Assembly (NCBI RefSeq): GCF_026627505.1
Contig: NZ_JAPNLK010000003.1
Coordinates: forward strand, 91,010 to 155,009
Length of the DNA stretch: 64,000 nt
Source of the DNA: Streptomyces sp. H27-H5
Lineage (GTDB): Bacteria > Actinomycetota > Actinomycetes > Streptomycetales > Streptomycetaceae
Direction of reading: 5' to 3'
Shown one piece after another: positions 41,624-48,515 of this stretch. A program made the translations under genes and the position numbers. Numbering within the stretch: the stretch's first letter is position 1; every line of letters starts with the position of its first letter. Under the pieces are notes generated by a model. The model ran no database searches, had not been told where the DNA came from, and saw only the letters and a list, made by a program, of their open reading frames with translations.

Positions 41624-43384
41624 TTGTCTTTCATGCGCATCACGCGCTCCGGTCGCCTCGCGGCCTGCACCGCCACCGCCCTCGCCACGGGCATGCTGCT
41701 GGCCTCCGCGGCCTCGGCGACCGGGCTGCCGAAGCCCGTCACCCCGACCCCCAGGGTCACCGCCGACGACCGCGTCCCCGGACACCTGCCGACGGGCAAG
41801 CCGAAGGCCGCCACGCAGCAGAAGCAGCGCCTCGCGGCCGGCGCGAACGCCGCCGCCGGCTCCGCCTGGAACCTGTTCGACGTGAACGGCGACGGCGCCG
41901 ACGACATCCTGTACCGCGGGCAGAACAAGGTGTCCTACCTCAAGACCGCGGGATCCACCGAGGCGGACATCACGTACGACGTCTGGAAGACGGACTCCGC
42001 CGAGGACTTCAAGGACGTCATCCCCGTCGGCGACCTCGATCACAACAGCCGGCCCGACCTGCTGCGCCTGACGGTCACCGGCCGCCTCTCCCTCACCGAG
42101 GCGGGCACCTCCGGCACCGGCTCGCCGGCGTGGAGCGGTGGCGGCTGGAACATCTACAACAAGGTGTTCGGCGCCGGCGACCTGACGGGCGACGGCAACG
42201 CCGACCTGCTCGCGCGCACCAACGACGGCCAGCTGTACCTGTACCCGGGCACGGGCAAGGCCGGCTACGACGTCCCCTTCGGCAACCGGGTCCTGCTCGG
42301 CGCCGGCTGGGGCGCGTTCACCCAGCTCATCGGTGGCGCGGACTACAACGGCGACGGTCAGACCGACGTCGTGGCCACCACGGCGGCCGGCGTCATGTAC
42401 TTCTACAAGGGCACCGGCTCCGCCGCGGCGCCCTTCGGCGACAGCGTCCAGACCGGGACCGGCTGGAACGGCTTCAACCAGCTCCTCCCGCTCAACGACA
42501 GCAACGGCCGCGGCCTGGTGCTGGCCCGTACCGTGAGCGGCCAGGCCTACCTGTACGCCGCCGACGCGAACGGGGTGCTCGGCAACCGCCGCGAGTTGGG
42601 CAAGGGCTGGGAGTCCGTCGGCCTGTTCGCCGGTCAGGGTGGCATCCCCGCGCACGGCAAGTCCGTGCTGTGGGGCCGCACCGCCGGTGGCACGCTGTTC
42701 GGCTACGGCACCTACGGCGACGGTACGTTCGCCCCGCGCGAGCAAATCTCCGACGACGCCGGCTGGCCGGTGTCCGAGGTCGACGTCCTGCTGACGTCCT
42801 CGCTGACCACCGCGTCCCGCGCGGACATGCTGTACCGCTACGAGGGCGACCTGTACGACGGGGACTACCTCCTCGGCGGCGGCTGGGGCATCTACAACAC
42901 CTTCGCGGGCGTGGGCGACCTCACCGGCGACGGCTACGGCGACCTCCTCGCCCGGGACAAGTCCAACGTCCTGTGGCTCTACCCGGGCAAGGGCGGCAAC
43001 GGCCAGGGCTTCGCGAACCGCGTGAAGCTCGGCGCCGGCTGGGGCATCTACAACAAGCTGATCGGCGCCGGCGACGTGACCGGCGACGGTCGCGCGGACC
43101 TGCTGGCCCGCGGCACCGACGGCGCCCTGTGGGCCTACCCGGGCACCGGCAACACCGCCGCCCCCTTCGGCGACCGCGTCAAGATCGGCAGCAGCGGCTG
43201 GAACGGCTTCGGCAAGCTCACCGCGGCCGGCGACATCACCGGTGACGGTCGCACGGACCTGGTGGGCGTGGACTCCGCCGGTGTCGCCTACGTCTACTCG
43301 GCGACCGGCGAGAAGGGTCTGAACACCTTCAAGGGCCGCACCACCCTCGGTGGCGGCTGGAACACGTACGCGGAACTCCTCTGA
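41624..43384 (+). CDS. Secreted FG-GAP/VCBS-repeat protein
   Basis: A 586-aa exported protein of unknown function. A signal peptide (about 1-32, MLLASAASA) precedes a low-complexity linker, then about eight repeats of 45-60 residues predicted to form a beta-propeller. Several carry Ca-binding loops of DxNxDGxxD type (FDVNGDGADDIL, AGDLTGDGNADLLAR, VGDLTGDGYGDLLAR, AGDVTGDGRADLLAR) followed by LYLYPGTG-like strands and GAGWGIYNK linkers. The start is best placed at TTG 41624, 5 nt after AGGGAG; ATG 41633 is in frame but 14 nt from it. Monocistronic. Related proteins are adhesins, enzymes' accessory domains or spore-coat-type proteins; no catalytic domain is visible. Confidence 0.85.
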   Translation: MSFMRITRSGRLAACTATALATGMLLASAASATGLPKPVTPTPRVTADDRVPGHLPTGKPKAATQQKQRLAAGANAAAGSAWNLFDVNGDGADDILYRGQNKVSYLKTAGSTEADITYDVWKTDSAEDFKDVIPVGDLDHNSRPDLLRLTVTGRLSLTEAGTSGTGSPAWSGGGWNIYNKVFGAGDLTGDGNADLLARTNDGQLYLYPGTGKAGYDVPFGNRVLLGAGWGAFTQLIGGADYNGDGQTDVVATTAAGVMYFYKGTGSAAAPFGDSVQTGTGWNGFNQLLPLNDSNGRGLVLARTVSGQAYLYAADANGVLGNRRELGKGWESVGLFAGQGGIPAHGKSVLWGRTAGGTLFGYGTYGDGTFAPREQISDDAGWPVSEVDVLLTSSLTTASRADMLYRYEGDLYDGDYLLGGGWGIYNTFAGVGDLTGDGYGDLLARDKSNVLWLYPGKGGNGQGFANRVKLGAGWGIYNKLIGAGDVTGDGRADLLARGTDGALWAYPGTGNTAAPFGDRVKIGSSGWNGFGKLTAAGDITGDGRTDLVGVDSAGVAYVYSATGEKGLNTFKGRTTLGGGWNTYAELL

Positions 43385-43402
43385 TCTCCGCGCACCCCGT
43401 GC

Positions 43403-43447
43403 ACGACGGCGCCCCGCCACCGGTCTCCGGTGGCGGGGCGCCGTCGT
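43403..43447. terminator. Very stable bidirectional terminator
   Basis: Perfect 21-bp stem (arms 43403-43423 and 43427-43447) with a TCT loop, between the convergent FG-GAP and VOC genes. Confidence 0.88.
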
Positions 43448-43465
43448 TCGGGTCGGCGTGCCGGG

Positions 43466-43855
43466 TCAGCCCGCGGCTTCCAGACAGGGTTCCGGATGGT
43501 GCGGTTCGAGAAACTCCAGCCGGTTGCCGACGGGGTCGGTCGAGAAGAAGCGGCGGTATCCGGGCAGGTCGTCGTCCCAGACGACCTCGGCCCCGTGCTC
43601 GCGCAGGCGGCGCGCGTACGCCTCGATGTCGGTGACCCGCAGTCCCGGGTGGGCCTTGCGCGCGGGCCGGAAGTCCTCCTCGACACCCAGGTGCAGTTGG
43701 ACGGCGCCGGCGGCGAACCAGCAGCCGCCCCGGCCGGCGAGGACGGGCGGTTTGGGCAGCTCGGACATGCCGAGGGCGTCGGAGTAGTACGCCCGGAGCA
43801 GGTCTTCGGCGCCGGGTGGTGCGGCGAGTTGGACGTGGTCGACGGCGGTGAGCAC
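43466..43855 (-). CDS. VOC (glyoxalase/bleomycin-resistance) superfamily protein
   Basis: A 129-aa single-domain-pair VOC protein: TAVDHVQLAAPPGAEDLLRAYY at the start, LHLGVEEDFRPARKAHPGLRV in the middle, and DPVGNRLEFLEPH at the C-terminal strand with the usual metal Glu. His7 (DHVQ), His55-like and Glu of RLEFLE are candidate metal ligands. Reaction not assignable. GTG 43855 has GGAGG 7 nt upstream. It starts 2 nt after the tam stop, so it is the second gene of a tam operon and probably shares TamR control. Confidence 0.83.
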   Translation of the reverse strand: MLTAVDHVQLAAPPGAEDLLRAYYSDALGMSELPKPPVLAGRGGCWFAAGAVQLHLGVEEDFRPARKAHPGLRVTDIEAYARRLREHGAEVVWDDDLPGYRRFFSTDPVGNRLEFLEPHHPEPCLEAAG

Positions 43856-43857
43856 GG

Positions 43858-44715
43858 TCAGGCCTCCTTGCGGGCGACGGCGAAGATGCGGCGGAACGGG
43901 AAGACGGTGCCGCGCGGGCCGGGCGGGTAGGCCTCCCGCAGCGCCCCGCGGTACTCGTCGAGGAACAGGTCCACGGCGGCCCGGTCGTTGCCGAGCCGGG
44001 TGAGCACCGGGCGCAGGGCGGTGCCCTTGACCCAGTCGAGCACCGGATCGGTCCCGGTCAGCAGCTGATGGTAGGTGGTCTCCCAGACGTCCGCGGAGCA
44101 GCCGAGTTCGATCAATCGGGCGAGATATTCGGCAGGTTCCAGCAGATGGACGTATCGCGCGCCGTGGCCGGCGAGGCGGTCGCGCCAGCGCGGGGTGTCG
44201 CAGAGTTCGGCGAGGATGCGGTGGCTGGGGGCCGTGAAGTTGCCGGGGACCTGGAAGGCGAGGGTGCCGCCGGGCCGCAGTCCGTTGACCCAGGAGGCGA
44301 AGGAGCCCGGGTGGCCGGGCACCCACTGGAGGGCGGCGTTGGAGACGATCAGGTCGTACGTCTCCTCGGGGAGCCAGTGCGCGAGGTCGCCGTGGCGGAA
44401 GTCGAGCCGGCCGCCGCCGGCGGTGGGGCCGGCGTACTCCTCGTCGGCCCCTCGGAGCATCTCCGGGGAGAGGTCGAAGCCGGTGATCCGCGCTTCGGGC
44501 CACCGCTCGGCGAGCAGTGCGGTGACGTTGCCGGGGCCGCAGCCCAGGTCGGCGATCCGGGCGGGCCGGGCGGGCAGCTCGGGTATGCGGTTCAGCAGGT
44601 CCAGGAAGGGCCGCGCGCGGTGCCCGGCGTGGCGCAGGTACTGCTGGGGGTCCCAGGCCGGCGTGGAGGGGGAGCCGGGGGCGGGGATCCGGGCCGGGGC
44701 GGTGTCGGAATGCAT
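43858..44715 (-). CDS. tam: Trans-aconitate 2-methyltransferase
   Basis: SAM-dependent enzyme that methylates trans-aconitate, a toxic by-product of aconitase under oxidative stress. 285 aa. Tam-specific start WDPQQYLRHAGHRARPFLDLL, SAM-binding IADLGCGPGNVTALLAERW, FDLSPEML, and the substrate-side SNAALQWVPGHPG are present. ATG 44715 has GGAGG 7 nt upstream. The gene is divergent from tamR across a region containing a TTGACGTCAA palindrome. The same arrangement is known in S. coelicolor, where TamR responds to citrate/aconitate-type ligands (from memory). Confidence 0.93.
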   Translation of the reverse strand: MHSDTAPARIPAPGSPSTPAWDPQQYLRHAGHRARPFLDLLNRIPELPARPARIADLGCGPGNVTALLAERWPEARITGFDLSPEMLRGADEEYAGPTAGGGRLDFRHGDLAHWLPEETYDLIVSNAALQWVPGHPGSFASWVNGLRPGGTLAFQVPGNFTAPSHRILAELCDTPRWRDRLAGHGARYVHLLEPAEYLARLIELGCSADVWETTYHQLLTGTDPVLDWVKGTALRPVLTRLGNDRAAVDLFLDEYRGALREAYPPGPRGTVFPFRRIFAVARKEA

Positions 44716-44795
44716 GTGCGAGCCTCCTTGCTGGTGGGGCGATCGGAAGCGGAAGCGGTATCGGCCCCTCCCTTCCCATCGTCACCCCATTTATA

Positions 44796-44809
44796 TCTTG
44801 ACGTCAAGA
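44796..44809. promoter_or_regulatory. TamR-type operator, perfect 14-bp palindrome
   Basis: TCTTGACGTCAAGA lies between tam and tamR and holds a TTGACG -35-like sequence on both strands. A second imperfect dyad, TTGAGATTCTCGAA (44834-44847), lies toward tamR. Binding by TamR would block both divergent promoters. Inference supported by known TamR biology. Confidence 0.72.
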
Positions 44810-44889
44810 GACATGGTCACAAGGTATCCAGGCTTGAGATTCTCGAACTGAAGAGACTTCACGTCGACAGACCCCTTACACTGATCGAC

Positions 44890-45387
44890 ATGGAGGACGA
44901 GGTCGATCGACTGGTCGCGGCATGGCGGCGGGAGCGCCCTGACCTCGACGTGGAACCGCTCGAGGTACTGAGTCGCGTGAGCAGGCTCGCGCGTCACCTC
45001 GACCGCGCCCGCAGGCTCGCCTTCTCCGAGCACGGCCTGGAGCCGTGGGAGTTCGACGTACTGACCTCGCTGCGGCGCGCCGGCGCGCCCTACCAGCTCT
45101 CTCCCGGTCAGCTCCTGACGCAGACCCTCGTCACCTCGGGCACCATGACCAACCGCATCGACCGGCTCGCCAAGAAGGGCCTCGTCGAGCGACTGCCCGA
45201 CCCCAACGACCGGCGCGGCGTCCTGGTCCGGCTCACCGCCGAGGGGCGTGACCGCGCGGACCAGTCGCTCGCCGGACTGCTGGCCCAGGAGCGGGCGATC
45301 CTCGCCCAGCTCTCCCAGGGCCAGCGCGGTGACCTCGCCGGACTGCTACGCCGGCTGACCGCTCCGTTCGACAACATCCCCGGCTAG
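44890..45387 (+). CDS. tamR: MarR-family regulator TamR
   Basis: A 165-aa winged-helix regulator. The N-terminal helix MEDEVDRLVAAWRRERPDLDVEPLEVLSR is the extended alpha-1 typical of the UrtR/TamR subgroup. The DNA-binding part has LSPGQLLTQTLVTSGTMTNRIDRLAKKGLVERL and the wing DPNDRRGVLVRLT. No Shine-Dalgarno sequence precedes the ATG at 44890, but TACACT at 44877-44882 is correctly placed as a -10 box for a leaderless transcript. Its 3' end overlaps the convergent response-regulator gene by 42 bp. Confidence 0.9.
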   Translation: MEDEVDRLVAAWRRERPDLDVEPLEVLSRVSRLARHLDRARRLAFSEHGLEPWEFDVLTSLRRAGAPYQLSPGQLLTQTLVTSGTMTNRIDRLAKKGLVERLPDPNDRRGVLVRLTAEGRDRADQSLAGLLAQERAILAQLSQGQRGDLAGLLRRLTAPFDNIPG

Positions 45388-46119
45388 TTCGGCCGGTCTC
45401 ACACCGGCCCTCCGGGCCAGTGCCACCGCCGCCAGCGTGGAGTGCACCCCGAGCTTGCCCAGCACGTTCTGCATGTGGGTGCGGACGGTGTGCGGGGACA
45501 GGAACAGCCGCGCCGCCACGTCCTTGCGGCCCAGCCCCGCGACCATGCAGCGCAGCACCTCGTGCTCGCGCGGCGTGAGGGACTCCACCAGGCGCTCGCT
45601 GTCCGTGCGGTGCTTGCGCGCCGCCGTCAGCTCGCGGAGCACCCCGGTGAGCAGCGCCGGCGGCAGGTGCGTCTCCTCGCGGAGCACGCCCCGGATCACG
45701 GCCAGCAGCCGGGACAGCGAACAGTCCTTCGCCACCCAGCCGGAGGCCCCGGCCTGGAGCGCCAGCGCGGCCCGGCGGGGGTCGTCGCGCTCGGCGAGGA
45801 CCACCGTGCGCACCCCCGGATGGGCCACCCGCACGTTCGCGACCAACGCGATCCCGTCCGCGCCGGGCCCGGGCGCCGGCGGGCCGGAGCCCGGTTCGCG
45901 CTGCGTGGGCACGGCTCCGACGGTGGCACCGAGGTCGGCGTCCACCAGCAGGACGTCGAAGCGGCGGCCCTCGGCCGCCGCGCGTTCGAGGCAGCGCGAG
46001 GCGGCCGGACCGCTGCCCGCCGCGGACACGTCCACGTCGGGCTCGGCCGCGAGCGCGGCTGCGAGAGATTCGGCGAAGATGCGGTGATCGTCGACCACGA
46101 GAACCCGGATACGAACCAC
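45346..46119 (-). CDS. LuxR/NarL-type response regulator with an insertion in the receiver
   Basis: A 257-aa regulator. The receiver domain keeps Asp10-Asp11 (VVDDHR), phospho-acceptor Asp60 (VLLVDADLG) and the Lys of VAKDCSL. It carries an extra Pro/Gly-rich insertion of about 20 residues (PTQREPGSGPPAPGPGAD) after Asp60. The C-terminal LuxR helix-turn-helix is LTPREHEVLRCMVAGLGRKDVAARLFLSPHTVRTHMQNVLGKLG. GTG 46119 follows GGGGG with short spacing. No histidine kinase is adjacent. Overlaps tamR tail-to-tail by 42 bp, an unusually long overlap. Confidence 0.87.
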   Translation of the reverse strand: MVRIRVLVVDDHRIFAESLAAALAAEPDVDVSAAGSGPAASRCLERAAAEGRRFDVLLVDADLGATVGAVPTQREPGSGPPAPGPGADGIALVANVRVAHPGVRTVVLAERDDPRRAALALQAGASGWVAKDCSLSRLLAVIRGVLREETHLPPALLTGVLRELTAARKHRTDSERLVESLTPREHEVLRCMVAGLGRKDVAARLFLSPHTVRTHMQNVLGKLGVHSTLAAVALARRAGVRPAELAGDVVERSGQPA

Positions 46120-46626
46120 AAAACCCCCAAGGGTCGGGGAACGGACGACGGCGGGTACGGCGCCCGGACCGGGTGATCCGCAGTCGCCGCGGCCGCCGCC
46201 GAGACATCTCTGCACTACCCAGACCGGACGTCGTACCCGACTTGTCTCGACCCCTGAATCAACACCGGCCCCCACCGGCGTCACGCTTCAGCGTAGAGCC
46301 GGCACGGTCTCGCGGTTGGCCGAATAGCAGAAGTTTTTCGGGCGATTTTCCGGCGCGGTCGTCCAGAACAGCCCCTGCGGTGGCTTGTTTTCGACCATCG
46401 GGCCGGTTCGGAATCGGCTTTCCGGACCGGCTCGTGCCACGGGCAGTTGCACGGGGTGCATTTCACCCGGCTCGCGCACGCCGGGCGCCCGCGCGGAGCG
46501 CCCGTACGCGGCGCGAACCCTCACACGCGCACGCCCCCCGCGCCGGGGAGGCGCGAGGGGCGTGGACCACGCGCACGGGCGGGACCGGTGCCGGTGCCGG
46601 TGCCGGTTGGTGCCGGTGCCGGTCGG
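46120..46626. other. Intergenic region with AT-richer patch and GGTGCC repeats
   Basis: About 507 bp. Roughly 46310-46400 is AT-richer than normal (GAAGTTTTTCGGGCGATTTT) and likely contains a promoter for the response regulator. 46583-46620 is a run of GGTGCC hexamers ending at the galE stop. Short open frames here lack ribosome sites and codon bias; I see no gene. Confidence 0.5.
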
Positions 46627-47586
46627 TCAGGAGCGTCGCTCGCGGGCGAAGTTCCAGGCGTCCGTGACGATGTTGGTGAGGTCCGAACGGGTCGGGGTCC
46701 AGCCCAGCCGCTCGCGGGCGGTGCGCGCCGAGGCCACCAGGACCGCCGGGTCCCCCGGGCGGCGCGGGGCGACGACCTCGGGGATCTCGCGGCCGGTGAC
46801 CCGGCGGACGGTGTCGACGACCTCGCGGACGGAGAACCCGCTGCCGTTGCCGAGGTTGCAGATCAGGTGCTCGCCCTCGGTGGCGACGCGCAGGGCCGCC
46901 AGATGGGCCTCGGCGAGGTCCGCGACGTGGATGTAGTCGCGTACGCAGGTGCCGTCGGGGGTCGGGTAGTCCTCGCCGTACACCGCGATCGACTCGCGTT
47001 CGCCGAGGGCGACCTGGAGGACCAGCGGGATCAGGTGGGTCTCGGGGTCGTGGCGCTCGCCCAACCCCCGGTAGGCGCCCGCCACGTTGCAGTAGCGCAG
47101 CGACACCGCGGCCAGGCCGTGCGCGACGCACTCCCCCGCGATCATGTGGTCGACGGCCAGCTTCGACGCGCCGTACGGATTGCTCGGGGCCGTCACCGAG
47201 GTCTCGGTCAGCGGGCCGTCGACCGGCTCGCCGTAGGTGGCGGCGGTGGAGGAGAAGACCAGTCTGCGCACGCCGGCGTCGCGCATCGCGGTCATCAGGG
47301 CGAGGGTGCCACCCACGTTGTTGTCCCAGTACTTGCCGGGATCGGCGACGGACTCCCCGACCTGCGAGGAGGCCGCGAAGTGCAGGACGGCGTCGAAGGA
47401 CGGGTCCAGGTGCTCGGCGGCGTCCTGGATCCGCCCGTTGATCAGGGTGGCGCCCGCCGGGACGCCCTCCCCGAAGCCCGTGGACAGGTTGTCGAGGATC
47501 GTGACCTCGTGGCCCGCCTCCAGCAGGTGGGCGGCCACGACGCTGCCCACATATCCGGCTCCGCCCGTGACCAGGTACTTGCTCAC
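46627..47586 (-). CDS. galE: UDP-glucose 4-epimerase
   Basis: Short-chain dehydrogenase-type enzyme interconverting UDP-glucose and UDP-galactose. 319 aa. NAD-binding TGGAGYVGSVVAAHLLEAGH, catalytic Ser in FSSTAATYG and the Tyr-x3-Lys pair in NPYGASK, then RYCNVAGAY and TPDGTCVRDYIHVADLA. GTG 47586 is preceded by GAGGTGG at about 8 nt. No galT or galK adjoins it, so a housekeeping role in cell-surface polysaccharide is likely, as for the second galE-type genes of Streptomyces. Confidence 0.93.
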   Translation of the reverse strand: MSKYLVTGGAGYVGSVVAAHLLEAGHEVTILDNLSTGFGEGVPAGATLINGRIQDAAEHLDPSFDAVLHFAASSQVGESVADPGKYWDNNVGGTLALMTAMRDAGVRRLVFSSTAATYGEPVDGPLTETSVTAPSNPYGASKLAVDHMIAGECVAHGLAAVSLRYCNVAGAYRGLGERHDPETHLIPLVLQVALGERESIAVYGEDYPTPDGTCVRDYIHVADLAEAHLAALRVATEGEHLICNLGNGSGFSVREVVDTVRRVTGREIPEVVAPRRPGDPAVLVASARTARERLGWTPTRSDLTNIVTDAWNFARERRS

Positions 47587-47682
47587 TCGTCTACCACCTC
47601 GTGTCGGGGACGCACGCGGGGAACGCGCGCTGCCCCTGGCTTACCCGATGCACGCGCTCCGGGGAAATCAGCGGCCCACGCC

Positions 47683-48384
47683 TCAACCGGGTTCGGAGAA
47701 CGGGGAGATGGACCGTGCCGGTGGGAGCGCCCGGTCCAACAGGCCGGTACGGGCGGCCAGCGCGGCCGCCTCCAACCGGGAGCCCACGCCCAGTTTCATC
47801 AGCACCCGCTGCACGTGCGTACGGGCGGTGCTCGGCGCGATGGCCATGCCCGCCGCGATGAGCCGGGTGTCCTCGCCCTCCGCGACCCGGACCAGCACCT
47901 CGATCTCGCGCGGGGTGAGCAGCCGCAGCAACCGGCTGCCCTCGTCGTCGGGTTGGGCGGCGGGGTTGAGCAGTTCCCCGAACGCGCCCTGGAGCAGCTG
48001 CGGGGAGATCGCGACCTCCCCCGCCCGCGCCTTGGCGAGGGCCCGTTCCACGCCCTCGATGCGCTCGTCGTGGCGTACGTACCCGGAGGCGCCGGCGGCG
48101 AAGGCGGCGGCGATCCCGCGCGGGCTCGGCACCGGTCCCAGGACCACGACGGCGATCTGGGGGCGCTCCCGCTTGATGCGGACGACGGGTTCGAAGACGC
48201 CGGGCTCGGCGGGGGTCGCGGTACCGAAGAGACAGACGTCCGGGGACCGGTTGATGACCAGTTCGGCCGCGCCGACGGCCGGCGCGGCCGCGGCGAGCAC
48301 CCGGTGGCCGCGCAGTTTCAGGGCCGAGGCGAGCGCCTCGGCCAGCAGCCGGTGCTCGTCGACCACCATGACCCGTACGCCCAT
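47683..48384 (-). CDS. LuxR-type regulator with a degenerate (Asp-less) receiver domain
   Basis: A 233-aa NarL-like protein. The C-terminal DNA-binding domain is intact (LTPREIEVLVRVAEGEDTRLIAAGMAIAPSTARTHVQRVLMKLG). The receiver fold is recognisable (VVDEHRLLAEALASAL), but the phospho-acceptor position is Gly54 in PDVCLFGTATP, the switch Thr is Gly in VVVLGPVPS, and the conserved Lys is replaced in GYVRHDE. Only the acidic pair Asp9-Glu10 remains. It is therefore unlikely to be phosphorylated and should respond to a ligand or to protein partners. ATG 48384 has GGGAGGG 7 nt upstream. Confidence 0.87.
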   Translation of the reverse strand: MGVRVMVVDEHRLLAEALASALKLRGHRVLAAAAPAVGAAELVINRSPDVCLFGTATPAEPGVFEPVVRIKRERPQIAVVVLGPVPSPRGIAAAFAAGASGYVRHDERIEGVERALAKARAGEVAISPQLLQGAFGELLNPAAQPDDEGSRLLRLLTPREIEVLVRVAEGEDTRLIAAGMAIAPSTARTHVQRVLMKLGVGSRLEAAALAARTGLLDRALPPARSISPFSEPG

Positions 48385-48460
48385 GAGGGCACCCTCCCCC
48401 GATCCTTCTGACCCGGCAAGCTACACGCTTGTTCGACGGAGCGTCCTCGTTACCGCGCGA

Positions 48461-48493
48461 AAGCCCCCGGAAGGGCGGACCTTCCGGGGGCTT
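48461..48493 (-). terminator. Terminator after the beta-propeller gene pair
   Basis: Perfect 14-bp stem AAGCCCCCGGAAGG/CCTTCCGGGGGCTT with a 5-nt loop, 22 nt past the stop at 48516. Confidence 0.8.
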
Positions 48494-48515
48494 CGGCGGT
48501 GGTGCGGTGGCGGGA

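Noticed and set aside
46281..46524. Two overlapping small minus-strand frames (61 and 78 codons)
   Set aside because: No ribosome site, poor codon bias, and no recognisable motif; more likely promoter DNA.
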